NCBI RefSeq assembly: GCF_003589595.1 | Contig: NW_020653900.1 | Location: 3,311,838-3,375,837, forward strand | DNA: 64,000 nucleotides | DNA from: Hyposmocoma kahamanoa | Taxonomy: Eukaryota; Arthropoda; Insecta; Lepidoptera; Cosmopterigidae | Direction of reading: 5' to 3' | Shown here: positions 1 through 11,679 of the stretch, piece by piece | Numbering within the stretch: position 1 is the stretch's first letter | Layout of the letters: every line of letters begins with the position of its first letter | Notes under the pieces: generated by a model | The model's input: the letters and a program-made list of their open reading frames with translations, nothing else | What the model was told of the DNA's origin: nothing | Database searches by the model: none | Program-made: the position numbers and the translations under genes

Positions 1-808
1 GTTAACCTTTGTATACTCGCATACCCGCGCATTGGTCTCTCAGACCGACGATTGTCGTTTGCCGTGTTTTTTTCTGAAACGGAGAAAGTTAGAGCTTTGG
101 GTCCACTGCTAGCTGCATGGTTCATGCCTGACTTAATTTCAGCGTAACAGGAGTATTCATGCATATAACACACGACACCGATCAATCCCTTACACCGTCG
201 CGGGTATGGGTTGTCACTAATAATTTCTATTACGTATCACTTTTGATTATTATTGAGTTTACATTATAGATTATAATTATTTTAGGTTATATTTTATCAT
301 TTTAATACGTATGAGGAACGCATGAGAAGGTTTTTAGAAGAGGATGACTCTGATTCCAATGACGAGGGCAAAAACAACAGTGATTTTGAGGATATAGAAG
401 TGCAGCAAATAAGAAATGACACAAAACAGGAGATAGTATTATTATAATTTGACCTAGTCAAAGATACACTATTTTTGAGCAAGATATATTTTAGTATGCG
501 ACTTGCCATTTAGTTTATGGTTTTTTAAATTTTATATATTATTCATTGACATTTCCGAGTTTCTTTTGTTTTGATTCTCTAAAAAGTAAATTTTTGTGGC
601 TCTTATGAATATTGTAACTTACCAATAGCTGTAATAAAAGACTGCTTGTCTCTAATAAAAAAAATATTTTGAATAAAACATTGCTTGATACAATTTCACA
701 CATTTCCTTTAGTATTAAATTTAATTTTATGATGATATTTTAATAAACAACATACTACCCACACACAGGTATATGTGTTACACTATTTGGCGCGGGTATA
801 AGATTAAC
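1..808 (+). mobile_element. Deleted piggyBac-type element
   Basis: The stretch is bounded by TTAA at 2-5 and 804-807, the target duplication of piggyBac transposons. The inner ends are inverted relatives: 'CATACCCGCGC' near the left and 'GGCGCGGGTAT' near the right. At about 800 bp it is too short for a transposase and keeps only a short acidic N-terminal-like frame (322-447). The right flank (808-881) is the end of an AACCGAC repeat, so piggyBac probably inserted into that older repeat. TTAA and inverted termini are seen; the superfamily call is inference. Confidence 0.6.
322..447 (+). pseudogene. Acidic 41-codon frame, possible piggyBac transposase N-terminus
   Basis: The frame begins MRRFLEEDDSDSNDEG and stops after 41 codons. 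It is rich in Asp and Glu, as the N-termini of piggyBac-like transposases are. It sits inside the TTAA-bounded element on the + strand. No DDE catalytic region follows, because the rest of the element is non-coding AT-rich sequence. It is read as the start of a transposase left after internal deletion. A chance acidic frame cannot be excluded. Confidence 0.35.
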
Positions 809-881
809 CGATTTCAATAAAACTTGGCAAACAGATGTAGTCCCACAAACTTCTGATGTCGGTTTTTCTTTTCATAAAAAA
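808..881 (+). repeat. AACCGAC repeat, right end
   Basis: Matches the right ends at 5310-5360 and 55060-55130: an AAACTTRGCAAA core followed by TCGGTTTTT. The left part of this copy is missing, consistent with the piggyBac insertion. Confidence 0.55.
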
Positions 882-1530
882 TATTATTATTTTAATGTAA
901 TATAGTGAACGAACGAGCTACATATAGAGAGCAAGCAGCAAACGAGTACACGACCCATTTGAAGGGCTGTGGTCATCGCCGCCTATGGACATTTGCGACA
1001 TGAAAGGAGCTGTATGAGTGATGCGGGCCTTTGAGAGCTCTGTTTACTCGCCGTTAGAAGAACCTCATGTCATAGCGCAAAGGAAATTCTTCAGGAGCAC
1101 ATCCGCATCCATGTTAGGTGACATTGTAAACATACATAAGGGTGAGGCCAGACGAGCGTAATCTTAACAAGTGTGAGTTGTGTTTTTTGGGTCGCGTAAG
1201 ATATCCGCTCTGGGTCTCTACTCAAGTACTCGCCTTGTCCAGCGCCTCTCGTCCAGTCTCGCAATGTGCCCCGAATATATATATAGAAAAGAAAAAATAG
1301 ACTCATGGTTAATTATATTGTTTATTTTGTACAAAGTCTACGAAAACGTTAGATTATTTTCAGCACTGAAAAGACGTATTCATTACAAATGTCCTAAATG
1401 CAGTCCTGTCCAAACACTACGACAACAAAGTTATGACGTCGTGTACAACATTGTGTGCGATAATTTTATGACTTTTTTAGACTTTCGTCACCTTTTGTAT
1501 TCAGTAACAAAATTATTTACTTGGCGATAT
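882..1530. other. No supported feature
   Basis: Mixed-composition stretch with a GC-richer core at 950-1270. A + frame of 117 codons spans 1180-1533 but resembles no family I know. A short piece near 1140 resembles 12222-12250, so part may be repeat. Confidence 0.3.
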
Positions 1531-1802
1531 TAAAGTTTGGATATTACTAGGGACCCTTTTCAGTTACACGCCCTTCTGTGTATTTTCAAGGTGTAGTTCT
1601 AGGAAGATAATAAGAATGAATATGACATTCGTGTGTAAAGGGTTATGTGCAAAACACTAACAACTTCGCAGAACTATTTTACTGACATCATAAACAACAA
1701 CTTGAAATTTAAATGAAATAAAATGGTTAACTGGTCGTATTTTTGAAAATACATTATAAAATAAATAAAGTGTTCATAATAAAAATACTGCTTATTTTTT
1801 TA
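1531..1802 (+). repeat. Segment duplicated at 14208-14470
   Basis: About 270 bp beginning AAGTTTGGATATTA aligns along its length with 14208-14470, with substitutions and small indels. In both places it runs directly into an R330 copy, so repeat and R330 moved or were duplicated together. Confidence 0.6.
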
Positions 1803-1992
1803 AGATAGAAAGTGATGGGATGAACAAGTCGTGCGCCTAGTGTTAAGCGACACGCCTGTCCCTAACCACTGCTATACCGCTTATAGCTTTAAATCGCCAA
1901 GACCTGTGGAACACTGCCAATTTTCCCATCACCCTGAGACATAAATTAACAAGTCTCATGTGCCTATTATTTCACCAGCACCCCAAGCGCCC
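1803..1992 (+). repeat. R330 copy, 5' two thirds
   Basis: Shares 'GAACAAGTCGTGCGCCT' and the later 'CACCCTGAGACATAA' blocks with other R330 copies. Diverged and truncated before the GCAGTAATG hairpin. Confidence 0.7.
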
Positions 1993-1999
1993 AGTTACA

Positions 2000-2589
2000 C
2001 GAGGACAAAATTTTACTTTTATACTCTAATTGGACACTGTTCGGTGATAAATAAAGTGATCATCAAGTCACACAGCCGCCGAAACAATGAATTTATTGTA
2101 AGCCAAATTTCCCAATCGCATAATTTATTGCAGCATTAAAACTCAAAATTCATGAAGTGATTAACGAAATAGACTCACCATTTTATCAAAAAGTGATTAA
2201 AAACTTTGATGAAAAAATCGATATCTCTGTGGTCGTGGTGGTCATTTATCAGATATCATTTTTCATTCATAATTGCCAAACCCTACTTTTTTTAATACAA
2301 TAAAAATTTGAATCATTGTCATCTAAATTTATTGTTTTATTTTGGTTTACAAAACAAAGGTCTTGTTGAAAAACCCTTTAGAATCAAATTGGCAAAAACA
2401 AAAATATGATTTTTAAGGTTTTCACCACAGACTGCTTTGTAGCTAACGTAATTTCAAAATTTCAAAAATTCGATTAGGCTATTGATATTACTAATCTTGA
2501 TGTAATATTTGTGATGAATTTTGTTCTATAATAGAAGTTACCAGAAATACACAAAAAATACCAGTAATTAATTTTTGTCAAACATGCTC
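2000..2589. other. No supported feature
   Basis: AT-rich DNA without a coherent frame or recognised repeat. Confidence 0.3.
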
Positions 2590-2800
2590 GGAAATGAAAA
2601 AAATGTATTATTAGTATTACAGCTCGCCTGCTGTAACGCTGGTTTTCAGTTGGAACCGCTTTTTACAAAATGAGATGACACGTAAGTATAAGCGTGATAA
2701 ACACTAAAATTATAAAATGTAACTTAAATATTAACTAAAAGCAAGTAGATACTACACGTGTCAGGGATTATTATATGAATTGAATGTATATGAAATCCAG
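2590..2800 (-). mobile_element. LINE 3' UTR fragment
   Basis: Resembles 53100-53290 and part of 55520-55600 (CAGCTCGC...TTTCAGTTGGAAC block). These are 3' untranslated remnants of one LINE group; orientation is set by the tail at 53082. Confidence 0.4.
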
Positions 2801-2803
2801 CAC

Positions 2804-2886
2804 TTCATCATCATCATCATATCAGGCGGCAGACGTCCACTGCTGAACATAGGCCTCCCCCAAAGTTTCCAGACCAGCCGATGGGA
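2804..2886 (-). mobile_element. RTE-type LINE, extreme 3' end
   Basis: Reading the minus strand gives GGAGGCCTATGTTCAGCAG, then TGGAC and a (GATGAT)n tail. This matches the last codons and tail of the intact RTE at 62456-62505. Only about 80 bp remain, a typical 5'-truncated retrotransposon insertion. Confidence 0.75.
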
Positions 2887-3501
2887 AGCGATATTACATA
2901 AATAATATACGAGAAGTCGCGTAGTTGAACGTGTCATTATATTTTTTTTTCATCGAAACAAGATGTTAGGTCCACCACAGTCCATCGCCAAGTTCGAATT
3001 TCAAAAACCCTTTCCACGCTAGCGTGCAAAAAACGCTTTTGCGCGCAGATTTCTAATCAGAAGCCTTTCCGAGCTAGTGAGGTGAAAAAATTGTTTTATT
3101 ACTTTTACAATGAGTAGTGCCCTCATCACTTTCCTGTGCCCTTACATGGTGTCACATGTAAAGTACCTAAAACAATATAAGTACGACAATGCAGTAAAAA
3201 AATAAATATTGCAGTAGCAAACTTACGAGCGAGAAAACTATACTCGTAATGTCTGTGAAACAGGTTAACAATGCAATTGTGAACTCCCGTAAAATACGAA
3301 TAGCTCCCAAACACTTACTTTGTAAACAGTGCTGTCTTGTTGTGCTAGCTAGACAATTACTCTCTTTAATTGGAGTCGAACTTAGAATTTTCGATTAAAG
3401 TTGGGATTTTCATTCAGGTACGGGATACAAGTAACAATTTGAGCGCTATGTATAAATACATACGGTACAATTTTTATGTTTATTATATATGTAAGTACCA
3501 A
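2887..3501. other. No supported feature
   Basis: No recognisable frame or repeat apart from short AT-rich runs. Confidence 0.3.
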
Positions 3502-3716
3502 TAGAACTCCTTATGAAAGAGTTCGCCTAGGGAAGTACTGCCATCTTACCTATTTCCGCCGCCAAGCAGTAAATGCGAGCATTACTGCGTCCCGGTTTAG
3601 AAGGGTACCTACAGGTGCTGGTTAAATTACAGGCAAATGTGACTTGTCAACTTATGTTTCAGGGTGGCAGTGCCCATAAAATCTTTGTGATTTAAAGCTC
3701 TGAGTGGAGCAACTGT
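3502..3716 (-). repeat. R330 copy
   Basis: Minus-strand copy starting with the terminal 'AACTCCTTATGAAAGAGTTC' block and running through the CCGCCAAGCAGTAA hairpin region. Its far end is decayed. Confidence 0.7.
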
Positions 3717-3719
3717 TTT

Positions 3720-4281
3720 TTGCACCATATTTTATTATCACGATGCTTTATTACCACGATTTTTATTTATTTTCGTGAAAATACTGCACTAGTTTGTTAT
3801 TACTATAGATACAAAGATCTCTAACCAGTCTGTTACCAGGGCGACGGCTCTTACGAATATCCCAGTTGCAGTTCAGGCAGATCGATGGATTTTTTCTTTG
3901 CGTTTAATCTTTGTATGGATAATAAAATAATAAATAAGAATTTGGACTGTTACTTCATGCTTTGACAAATTGTTTTAGTTGAAGTAGCTAAGTTTGAATA
4001 GCTTCCCTGTGGCGACGTGTGCGCGGGGGCTCCAACAGCATCCTGGCCATTGTGGGAAATAGTGTGGACTGTCCCATTCAAACCCACTGAGCGAACTTGC
4101 ATGAAAGATAAGCATAGTGCATGATATATTATTATTTTATTGAGTCTAATTTTCACTTGAATTAGTCTTTATTAATTTAATTTGTATTTAATTTAATTTA
4201 GGGTAAAACGGGATAGACACCACTCCTCACAGTTCCTGTTGGGCTTCGTGTGGAATACACGCGTTTAGCTTGTGCATGCCT
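3720..4281. other. Mostly unexplained; SINE-E-like scraps
   Basis: Short pieces at 3780-3905 resemble the body of SINE-E (GATCTTTGTAT motifs in both orientations). The minus frame at 3950-4156 is not recognised. Confidence 0.25.
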
Positions 4282-4513
4282 TTAACTGCCTCCGTGGCCG
4301 AACGGTTACCATGCCGGACTGCCACGCAGAGGTCTCAGGTTCGATTCCCGGGCCGGGAGAAATAGTTGTATGGCCTACAATTATTTCTCTCGTGAGTTTG
4401 GGTGTAATTTGTGGTTATCTATGTGTGTGTCCATGGCACCCGCGACACAGGGTTTCCCTAGTACGGGGATATGTTGAGTGTGTGCGTTATTTATTTATTA
4501 TTTATTATTTATC
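4282..4513 (+). mobile_element. SINE-A copy, near complete
   Basis: tRNA-like head with an A-box-like TGGCCGAACGG and B-box-like GGTTCGATTCC, then a body containing 'GTGAGTTTGGGTGTAATT' and 'CCATGGCACCCGCGACACAG'. It ends in an ATT-rich tail. Pol III-type promoter boxes plus high copy number identify a SINE rather than a tRNA gene. Confidence 0.85.
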
Positions 4514-4910
4514 TTCGCGACGAACGCGACAAACCGTTCAAAATTTCAGACGCAAGTATTTACTGTCGCATAACTTTGTAAGTTATAATAATTCCGGTAT
4601 ATTTTTATTATAACTATACACTGGTTCATTAACTGCGGACCTAGGTGTCAATAATCGCTCCTTTTGTATATAGTTTAGTTAAATAACAAAAGGGCATCTA
4701 TCCATATCGAATAGGATAGTCGCCTCGATTTTTCGCGGTATAGGGGCAAAGAACAAGACAAGAAAGTTAGGAAAAGAAAATGAAAAAATACATTATTTTA
4801 GTGAAAAAGACGTATTTTTTAATGAGAAAGAATTATATGATAATATGTAGTTTAAAAGTAAGTAAAAGTACCAAAAAAAATTTGACTTTCGCAGTTCAAA
4901 AGCGAACATT

Positions 4911-5371
4911 TTTAACCGACTTCAAAAAAGGAGGAGGTTTTCAATTCGACTGTATGTTCTTTTTTTTGTATGTATGTTACGCGATAACTCCGGTATTTGT
5001 GAACCGATTTTCATGATTCTTTTTTTGTTGGAAAGGGGGTACTTCCATAGTCGTCCCATTTCATTTTGAAGAAAATCATCCACCTCAAAGGGTGGCTGCT
5101 CACGCATGAAGATTCATTTTTATAAATAGCGCCTAACTTTAATTTAGGAGCAATTACTTTTCGCAATTATTTAGTTGATTTTGCTATTTCTCCAATTGAA
5201 GGCGTTTTTCCCTCGATGTACTTTGAGTAGTGTCGTAGTGAGAACCTATTTTTATTATCTCCAGTATCAAGTCCTGTATAGTGGCGAACCAGGGGATATT
5301 TCAATGAAACTTAGCAAATAGACGTAATTCGACGTACTTTTGAGGTCGGTTTTTTTAGTACTCTGTACTGA
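4911..5371. mobile_element. AACCGAC repeat, full copy
   Basis: Begins AACCGACTTCAAAAAAGGAG and ends CTTTTGAGGTCGGTTTTTTT, so the two ends are inverted copies of about 14 bp. Internal landmarks are TTACGCGATAACTCC, TTTGTGAACCGATTTT and GGAAAGGGGGTAC. It looks like a non-autonomous terminal-inverted-repeat DNA element. No superfamily is assigned. Confidence 0.6.
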
Positions 5372-5929
5372 GATTATCGTATAGAATGTTTTGATAGCTA
5401 CAAAAATATGAAGTGAAGTAGGTAGTAACTTTAAATACGTATATATTTATTATTAAAGATGTAATACGTATATACAATATATTAAAGTTTACAAATAAAA
5501 TATTTTATTATTAAGTTCACTAATTTTATTCTAAAGGGCATCTATCCTTCTTAGTATTTTCATCGTGTGGTGTCTCCATATAGGTAGGCATCTATTCTCA
5601 AAAAAATAAGTTAGCCAAAAGTAAATTTCTTCAAAATCAGTAACTGTTAGATCAATAAATTCAAGTCATAACGTAATGTAAAATATAAAACTAGTTATAT
5701 CCATGGGAATTATTCACGGTAAACTAATAATTTTTAAATTATGAGACCCTTTCAAAAAGTGGATCATCTAACCCGGGTTTACCCTATTTATTTTAATTAA
5801 ATTTGTATTGAATTGATATTCAATTTTTTTTTGTGAAAGTACTCCACTAATTTGAATCGAACATTTGGAAAAAAAGTCGTTAAAAAACCAAATACAGAAG
5901 ATACAAAAATTCGTAGGGTCCATTGGTTC
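5372..5929. other. No supported feature
   Basis: AT-rich with no convincing frame. The minus frame at 5768-5962 overlaps SINE-E and is a shadow. Confidence 0.3.
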
Positions 5930-6172
5930 GTTCCGTGGCTTAGTCGGCATAGCGTCTGGCACGGTTTGCTAGAACACGTCGGTTCGAATCCGGCTGGATC
6001 GAAGGAATTTTTGTTGTAAAGCGTTCGATCTTTATATTAGTAATGATCTAATTTTAATTTATTTCATTGTTTATGTCAGTATTTTGTTAATGTAATGTGT
6101 GTGTAGGCTTATTGCCTTTATAATTTTGTATACTCGTATGGATGTAATATTTCGAAATAAATTAATTAAAAA
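5930..6172 (+). mobile_element. SINE-E copy
   Basis: A head with CCGTGGCTTAGTCGG (A-box-like) and GGTTCGAATCC (B-box-like) is followed by GATCGAAGGAATTTTT and an AT-rich tail ending near AAATAAATTAATTAAA. Fragments recur at 30690-30790, 32985-33060, 35515-35640 and 40650-40690. Confidence 0.65.
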
Positions 6173-6325
6173 CGTAGTTAGACATTTGGAGAGTTCGATG
6201 TCATGAACCAAGCAGTTGCTAACACTATACTTGCTTGATGAATTCTAGTTTACGTTTGTAGAACTCCATGTTTATTTGTTTTAATAGATATTTTTGTACC
6301 GTCTAACAGTCTTATAACTTTATTC

Positions 6326-6634
6326 TTATGATACCAAGTGAGGGAACTTACAAGTCGTGCGTTTGGTGTTAAGAGACACGCCCGTCCATAATAATTGCAG
6401 TGCCACTGAGAGCTTTAAATCTCAAGGATCTGAGAGGCACTGCCACTGCACCCGTCACCCTGAGACACAAGTTGACAAGTCCCGCGTGACTGTAATGTCA
6501 CCAGCACGTTTAACCCTTAAAAACCGAATGCAGTAATGCTCACATCACTGCTTGGCGGCAAAAATAGGTAAGGCGGCATCGTAATGCCGCCGAAAGAGGT
6601 CGTAACCTCCTTCACAAGGAGCTCTACCGCTACT
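6326..6634 (+). repeat. R330 copy, full length
   Basis: Complete from the ATACCAAGTGA end to CACAAGGAGCTCTACCGCTA. Keeps the paired GCAGTGCCACT...GAGAGGCACTGC arms and the ATTACTGC hairpin remnant. Confidence 0.75.
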
Positions 6635-6639
6635 AAATA

Positions 6640-7513
6640 CATAATTTATCGCAATTACATGCTCGTGCAAATTGAACACTCGTAAATATAATGTCCCGAA
6701 ATGACTGTTTGTTTTTCATAAATAGAATAAAAAAATGATTGTACATCTTTAGATGTCACCATGGTGTGACCCATTAGACTACGAGTATCAGAGTAAATAA
6801 TCAACCTACATATTGAAATTACCCTAGAAATTAAAGCTTTTAGAAAGCTTCTAAGAGCGAATAAATTTATTGAAGCCTTGGGTAAAATAAAAAAAGATAT
6901 ATTAATCTTACACATTTCGGAGTACATTCATACTATATTCTCAACAATTTCAATTTCCGAACTTGTGCACGTTTGTTTTCGTAAATGAGGGATTTTTTTT
7001 CGTTTTTCCATTGTATTTTTTTCTAATCTACGTCGCTAAAGCCACCTTGTTACGGTTTTAAAGCTACGTTGGTAACATTAGATGGCATACACCCTTTACC
7101 GAAAATCCTGCATGGATCAGTAGGAAAAAAAGTGGCTATGTTTTCGTTAAAATTGAAAAAGTGTCCAAATACCTCCCTCAAACCTTTCTTATTTCAGTAA
7201 CACTGTTGCAAAGCCAACTGACATTGTTCGCAAAACTTTTACGACTTTTTCCGTGACAATAAAATGCAGGTACTGTTTGTTGAATTAGTTCTTGTCCGCA
7301 TATTTCTCTTTGGATAAGTAATGTCATTGTAACAATGAGAAAATTAAAAAGAAAAAATGCCGATGCGTGTAATTCACATCTTTGGTGTAATAAGGTCACA
7401 TTTGCAATATTACAACTTTTCAGGAGAGAAATTCAAAGATTCTAAGAACGAACTATGTAGATAACTTTTATGCTTAAATTGGAGTGATAAAAAATCACAT
7501 AATTTGTTACATC
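6640..7513. other. No supported feature
   Basis: About 870 bp. Frames on the minus strand at 6655-6927 and 7178-7399 resemble nothing known to me. Confidence 0.3.
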
Positions 7514-7972
7514 TTTAAAGGGCGCGTTCCCATCATGCCGTGATGATATATAGTCGTGACGCTGAAGTGTCGTGGCTTGTACATTTAAATGAACTTGTTC
7601 ACATATAGTACAACACGATTAACTGTCGTTCACAACTTTATTGACGTTACAGACTTGTCAAGAGAATAGGAAGAGCTAGACAGTCGTACGACGATAAATA
7701 AAACGTCACGATGAAAACGTGACGACAGATAATCGCAGCCACTATTGTCGTCACGTTTTATTTATCTGCACGTATTCTGCTTCCTAATCTCCCGTCCGTC
7801 CTCCGCGCCGATAAATTATCGTCACCGTCCAGTGGGAATAGCTAGACACGACAGTCGTTCAACGACAAGAAAACGCCCACGACGCAGTCACGACAGACAG
7901 TCGTGATATGTGAACAGGCTAAAAGGGACAGCCGTCCAACGATAAATAAAACGTTAGGACATAATGGGACCG
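7514..7972. mobile_element. Palindrome-rich MITE, copy 1
   Basis: Begins AAAGGGCGCGTTCCCATC and ends near CATAATGGGACC. Inside are many inverted words such as GATAAATAAAACGT with ACGTTTTATTTATC, and repeated CGACAGTCGT. Copies at 40728-41144 and 54273-54626 share the same plan. Confidence 0.65.
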
Positions 7973-8363
7973 TAGAATACTTTTGTAGATTTAATTTGTA
8001 TGTTACACAATTGACCACAAAGTTCAGTATGCTATGTACAATACCGTTATAAAAATTCGCTTCCATTCCCTTCCGCCGCAGTATAAATTAAGCTTAAGTA
8101 TTATTTTAATGACCTTAATGTGATAAATGCACTTTTGACCTTATTTACTATGATTGACATTGACTGAGTGATTGAGTGCACAACTTGGTCAACTTTGTCA
8201 AGAAGACATACAAATTTTCATGATTATATTTTTTTACTTTTTTTATTGCGACTCGGCAAAATGACTGCACCGCGCCTGATGGAAACTGCGAATACAGTCC
8301 AGAGATGAGAGTAACGGATGGAAAACACAAATATCTTCACTCCGTCACTATCATTTTGCCGTT

Positions 8364-8462
8364 CAAAGATTCTATAGATATCATAGATTATATTATAATA
8401 TACTCTATAGATATCAAAGATATAGAATATATTCTATAGATATCAAAGATTATAGATTAAAG
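8364..8462. repeat. Short tandem palindromic repeat
   Basis: A unit close to TCTATAGATATCAAAGAT recurs about three times. It contains the palindrome GATATC. Confidence 0.7.
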
Positions 8463-8466
8463 ATTT

Positions 8467-8730
8467 TAGTAGCAGTAGATCTTCTTGTGAAAGAGTTCGC
8501 ACAAGTACTGCCACATTGCCTATTTCTACTGCCAAGCAGTAATGCGAGCATTACTGCGTTCCGGTTTTGAAGGGTAAGGGTGCAGGTGAAGTTACAGGCG
8601 CATGGAACTTTTCTTTTTTTTCTTCCTTGCTATTGAAAGCTCTGAGTGGCACTAACTGTTATGGACAGGCGTGTCGCTTACCAGCAGGCGTACGACTTGT
8701 TCATCCCATAACTCGGTATCATAAACAAAA
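8467..8730 (-). repeat. R330 copy
   Basis: Minus-strand copy from the GAGCTC-type end (here AGATCTTCTTGTGAAAGAG) to TTGTTCATCCCATAACTCGG. The central part is shortened. Confidence 0.7.
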
Positions 8731-8734
8731 ACAA

Positions 8735-9335
8735 TATTTATTTCAAATATCATGCAAGAAGTCAACGGGTCATTACCATAGATTTTAGTCATCCAAGGAA
8801 GCAGAAGTTTTAAAAATCGTAAATGGCAAATTTTTGAATATCAAATCGTATTGTATAAGCGTAAACATTGCCCTTTAAATGAATTTGTAACTTTGAGTAG
8901 ACGACTGTCAAGCACAGACAGATTTTTATTCCTTGTATTAATGTTACTATTTATCATTAAAAAATACTTTTCTTCTAGACATTAATTAAGTTTTCATAAA
9001 TGTACTTCTTCACTTCAACTTCTTTCACAAAGATATTCCGGGGTCCTTTTTGTAATTACACGTATTGGGAGTTAGGGGAATTTCTTACCAACGACTTAAA
9101 TTGTAACAAATAGAAAAATAGAATGACCATGTAAACAAATGACACGCGTGAATTGAAATGTGTCAAATGAAAACCGTAAACAAATAAATTCCTCTATCTG
9201 CAAGGACAAATTATTTAGGACAAATTGTGAGTGCTCCTTGGTATATACGTAATCTGCATCATAATTTGGGTATAGAGCCCGTAGATCGACTATGAGTCGA
9301 CTGACAAACTACTTATCGTACCGGAATAGGTTTAA
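8735..9335. other. No supported feature
   Basis: No frame or repeat recognised. Confidence 0.3.
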
Positions 9336-9337
9336 AT

Positions 9338-9435
9338 CACACACACACGCACACGCGCACACATACACACACACACTCACACGCTTACTCACTCACACAC
9401 ATTCGCGCACGCCCTTGCACACGAACACACATTGT
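9338..9435. repeat. CA/CACG dinucleotide repeat
   Basis: Imperfect CACACA run interrupted by CGCA, CTCA and TTCG. The overlapping His/Thr-rich frame is an artefact of it. Confidence 0.9.
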
Positions 9436-9739
9436 TTTCTTGTTATATGCTACGCTTTATTTGGTAATATAATCATTTTTTTTTAATAATGTTACGATAT
9501 TTATACATCTAGAGGGAGTGAGCCTGGTGATCTGTAACACAACTCCCCAACCTAGAAATAAAGCATTTTGTATTTGTTGTTGTATTTTGTAGATAAAGTG
9601 GTAAAAAAGTACGCTGAAGCTCACGAACACAGACTTCATCATTACTTGGACATACATGATTTACAGTTACTAGACTATACAAATATATAGTGAATAAAAC
9701 ACAGGCAAATGACTCCATACCACCTAATATAATATGTAA

Positions 9740-10063
9740 AATTGAATCCAAACGTGAAGGTTGATACATTCACCGGACTAGCTATCTTTACTCTGCATGC
9801 CTACAAGATGCCTCTTCACGCCTCGTTTGAAAGACCCCATATCGTAAGACGGGGGGAATGCGTGCGCTGGAAAGGAGTGCCATTTCTCAACCGTGTGACA
9901 GAGGAAGGTGCCGCCAAACCTATTAGTTCGCGATGGAATACGGTTAGTTGTAAAACGGTGACTACGGAGGCCAGTACGCGTGCGTCGGAGCAGGAAAGGG
10001 GAGATAGGGCAGGAAGTCTTTCCCTTAACTAATATGAAAACATTTTTGTCGATGGGCAATTCC
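9740..10063 (-). pseudogene. LINE C-terminal remnant
   Basis: The minus-strand frame contains HTVEKWHSFPAHAFPPSYDM followed by GSFKRGVKRHL. This fits the C-terminal motif of Jockey/R1-like LINE proteins (R-T-V-x-x-W-N-x-L-P-x-x-V-F-P then F-K-x-R-x-x-x-x-L). No reverse transcriptase core is present. It is a 3'-end relic; the apparent start Met is not a real start. The remnant at 51950-52320 may belong to the same type. Confidence 0.65.
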
Positions 10064-10385
10064 TTTATATAAGTAATTTTTATTTTATGACCTGATGTTA
10101 AATAAAATTGCTTATTAGTCTTGTAAAACAGCTAGATTATAATTACTTACCTATAAGGTTTTCATTTGCTTAAAAACAAATTTTAAAAAAGCACAGTGTG
10201 TTAATTTACATAAAAGCTTTGCCAAAAATGTCAACTCTATTATGTATAAATTTATTTTTACTTATGGTATTTCCGTTGCATTCTAACAATTGTAATCTCA
10301 TCGATGATAATGTAATCAAAATATTTAGTGTAAAATATTGGGTTCATGCAAGACCTTACTTTCAAATTGTTGAAGGTAGTTTTAG

Positions 10386-10582
10386 AGAAGAGTGTTAGGT
10401 ATGAATGTAGAGGGATATAAGGGGAAAGCAAGGCCAAAAAAAAGATGGACAGATTATGTGAAAGATGACATGGATAAGAAAGGTGTGAGTATGGTAATGT
10501 CGGCTGATAGAGTCGAAGACAAATACATGTTGTGCCGATCCCACCTAGCATGGGTTAAGGACAGGAAGAAGAAGAAGAAGAC
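10386..10582 (+). pseudogene. RTE-type LINE 3' end, second subfamily
   Basis: The frame reads VEGYKGKARPKKRWTDYVKD and on to KGVSMVMSADR, the C-terminal pattern of RTE-like proteins (GRP-x-x-RW-x-D-x-x-x-D). It ends in a (GAA)n-like tail at 10565-10579. Only the last 60 or so codons survive. Confidence 0.65.
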
Positions 10583-10589
10583 AGAATGC

Positions 10590-11218
10590 CGCTGATATTA
10601 ATAGAACCTTTGTCCTGCACAAACGTGCGGTTAGGGCAATTTACAATCTGAACGTCAAAGTGTCTTTGAGAGATAAGTTTAAAGAGATTAACATTCTTAC
10701 ACTAACGTCACAGCACATAAATTATGAAAATGTTATTTATGTTAAGAAAAATATTAATTTTTTTATGAAAAATAGTGATAGGCATAACATTAATACGAGG
10801 AATAAAAATAAACTAGCTGTCCTTTATAGTCGTTTTCATAAAAAAATCATTTAAGGGGCAATGTATACGCTTGTATTCAAAATTTGCCATTTGCCAGTTT
10901 TAAAACTATTGTGAAACAAAAACTTTATACTTAAGGTTATTTACAACTCCTGCGTACTAGGATGACATAAATCCGTGGTAGTGACCCGTTTAGCTCTTTC
11001 AGCTGCTCTCGATCTAAGTGTTTAAACTAAATGTTGTAGTGATAAATGTATTCAAATGTATATTTACAAAGAGCACCCCCTATAATTTCTTGCTTATTCT
11101 TCTCAGGGGAATCTGCCTTACGAATGAGCAGTAGAGTTTAATCAGTATAAGATCTTAAGTGTAATTTACTTACCTATGAAATAAAGATTATTTGACTTTG
11201 ACTGTGACTTTGAAAGGC
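10590..11218 (+). pseudogene. LINE C-terminus plus 3' UTR and tail
   Basis: The frame contains LHKRAVRAIYNLNVKVSLRD and FKEINILTLTSQHINYENVI, matching the end of CR1/Jockey-like reverse transcriptases. It runs on into NTRNKNKLAV. A 3' UTR with TTCTTCTCAGGGGAATCTGC follows, then AATAAAGATTATTTGACTTT, an AATAAA signal with a TTTGACT-type tail. It abuts the RTE relic upstream and the AACCGAC repeat downstream. Confidence 0.75.
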
Positions 11219-11679
11219 AGTTTTTAATCAACTTTAAAAAAAAGGAGGAGGTTACACGTTCGGCTGTATGTATGTTTTATGCATGTATTCAGATATCTCC
11301 GTCAATTGCTGATCGATTTTGAAAATACTTTTTTGTTTGATAGAGTGCACTCTCGTGGTGGTCCCATTGTCACCAAGTCAGAATCTGACGAAAGCATCTC
11401 ATGAAAATCGAAGAAAATCTGCAAATTTTACAGGATTCATCAATTTCTCCATCAATTGCGGACCGATTTTGAAAATTCTTCTTTTGTTTGAAAGTGTATA
11501 CTCTCGAGGTGGTCCCTGATGGTATTCTGGGTTCATTTCAGCTATCATAAATTACTAATTATTTTTCGCAAATCACAGTCGACTTTTCGCTTGACGCAAT
11601 GCATGTACTCAACAAATCACCGTCACCCTGACAACCAGAAAAGAAAATACAAAATCTATAAAGGGGTCCGTAACAGTCC

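Noticed and set aside
1180..1533. 117-codon + strand frame
   Set aside because: No family recognised, it runs into the duplicated repeat at 1531, and composition is uneven, so chance is more likely.
4290..4360. tRNA-like cloverleaf with A and B boxes, possible functional tRNA gene
   Set aside because: The same head occurs in about 12 places, each time fused to the same 150-bp body and ATT tail, so it is a SINE.
7514..7972. Regularly spaced short repeats suggesting a CRISPR-like array
   Set aside because: Repeats are inverted, variable and unevenly spaced. They belong to a dispersed MITE of a eukaryotic genome.
9292..9486. His/Thr-rich frame
   Set aside because: Produced by a CA dinucleotide repeat.
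9742..10032. 96-codon + strand frame
   Set aside because: It is the antisense shadow of a LINE C-terminal remnant on the minus strand.
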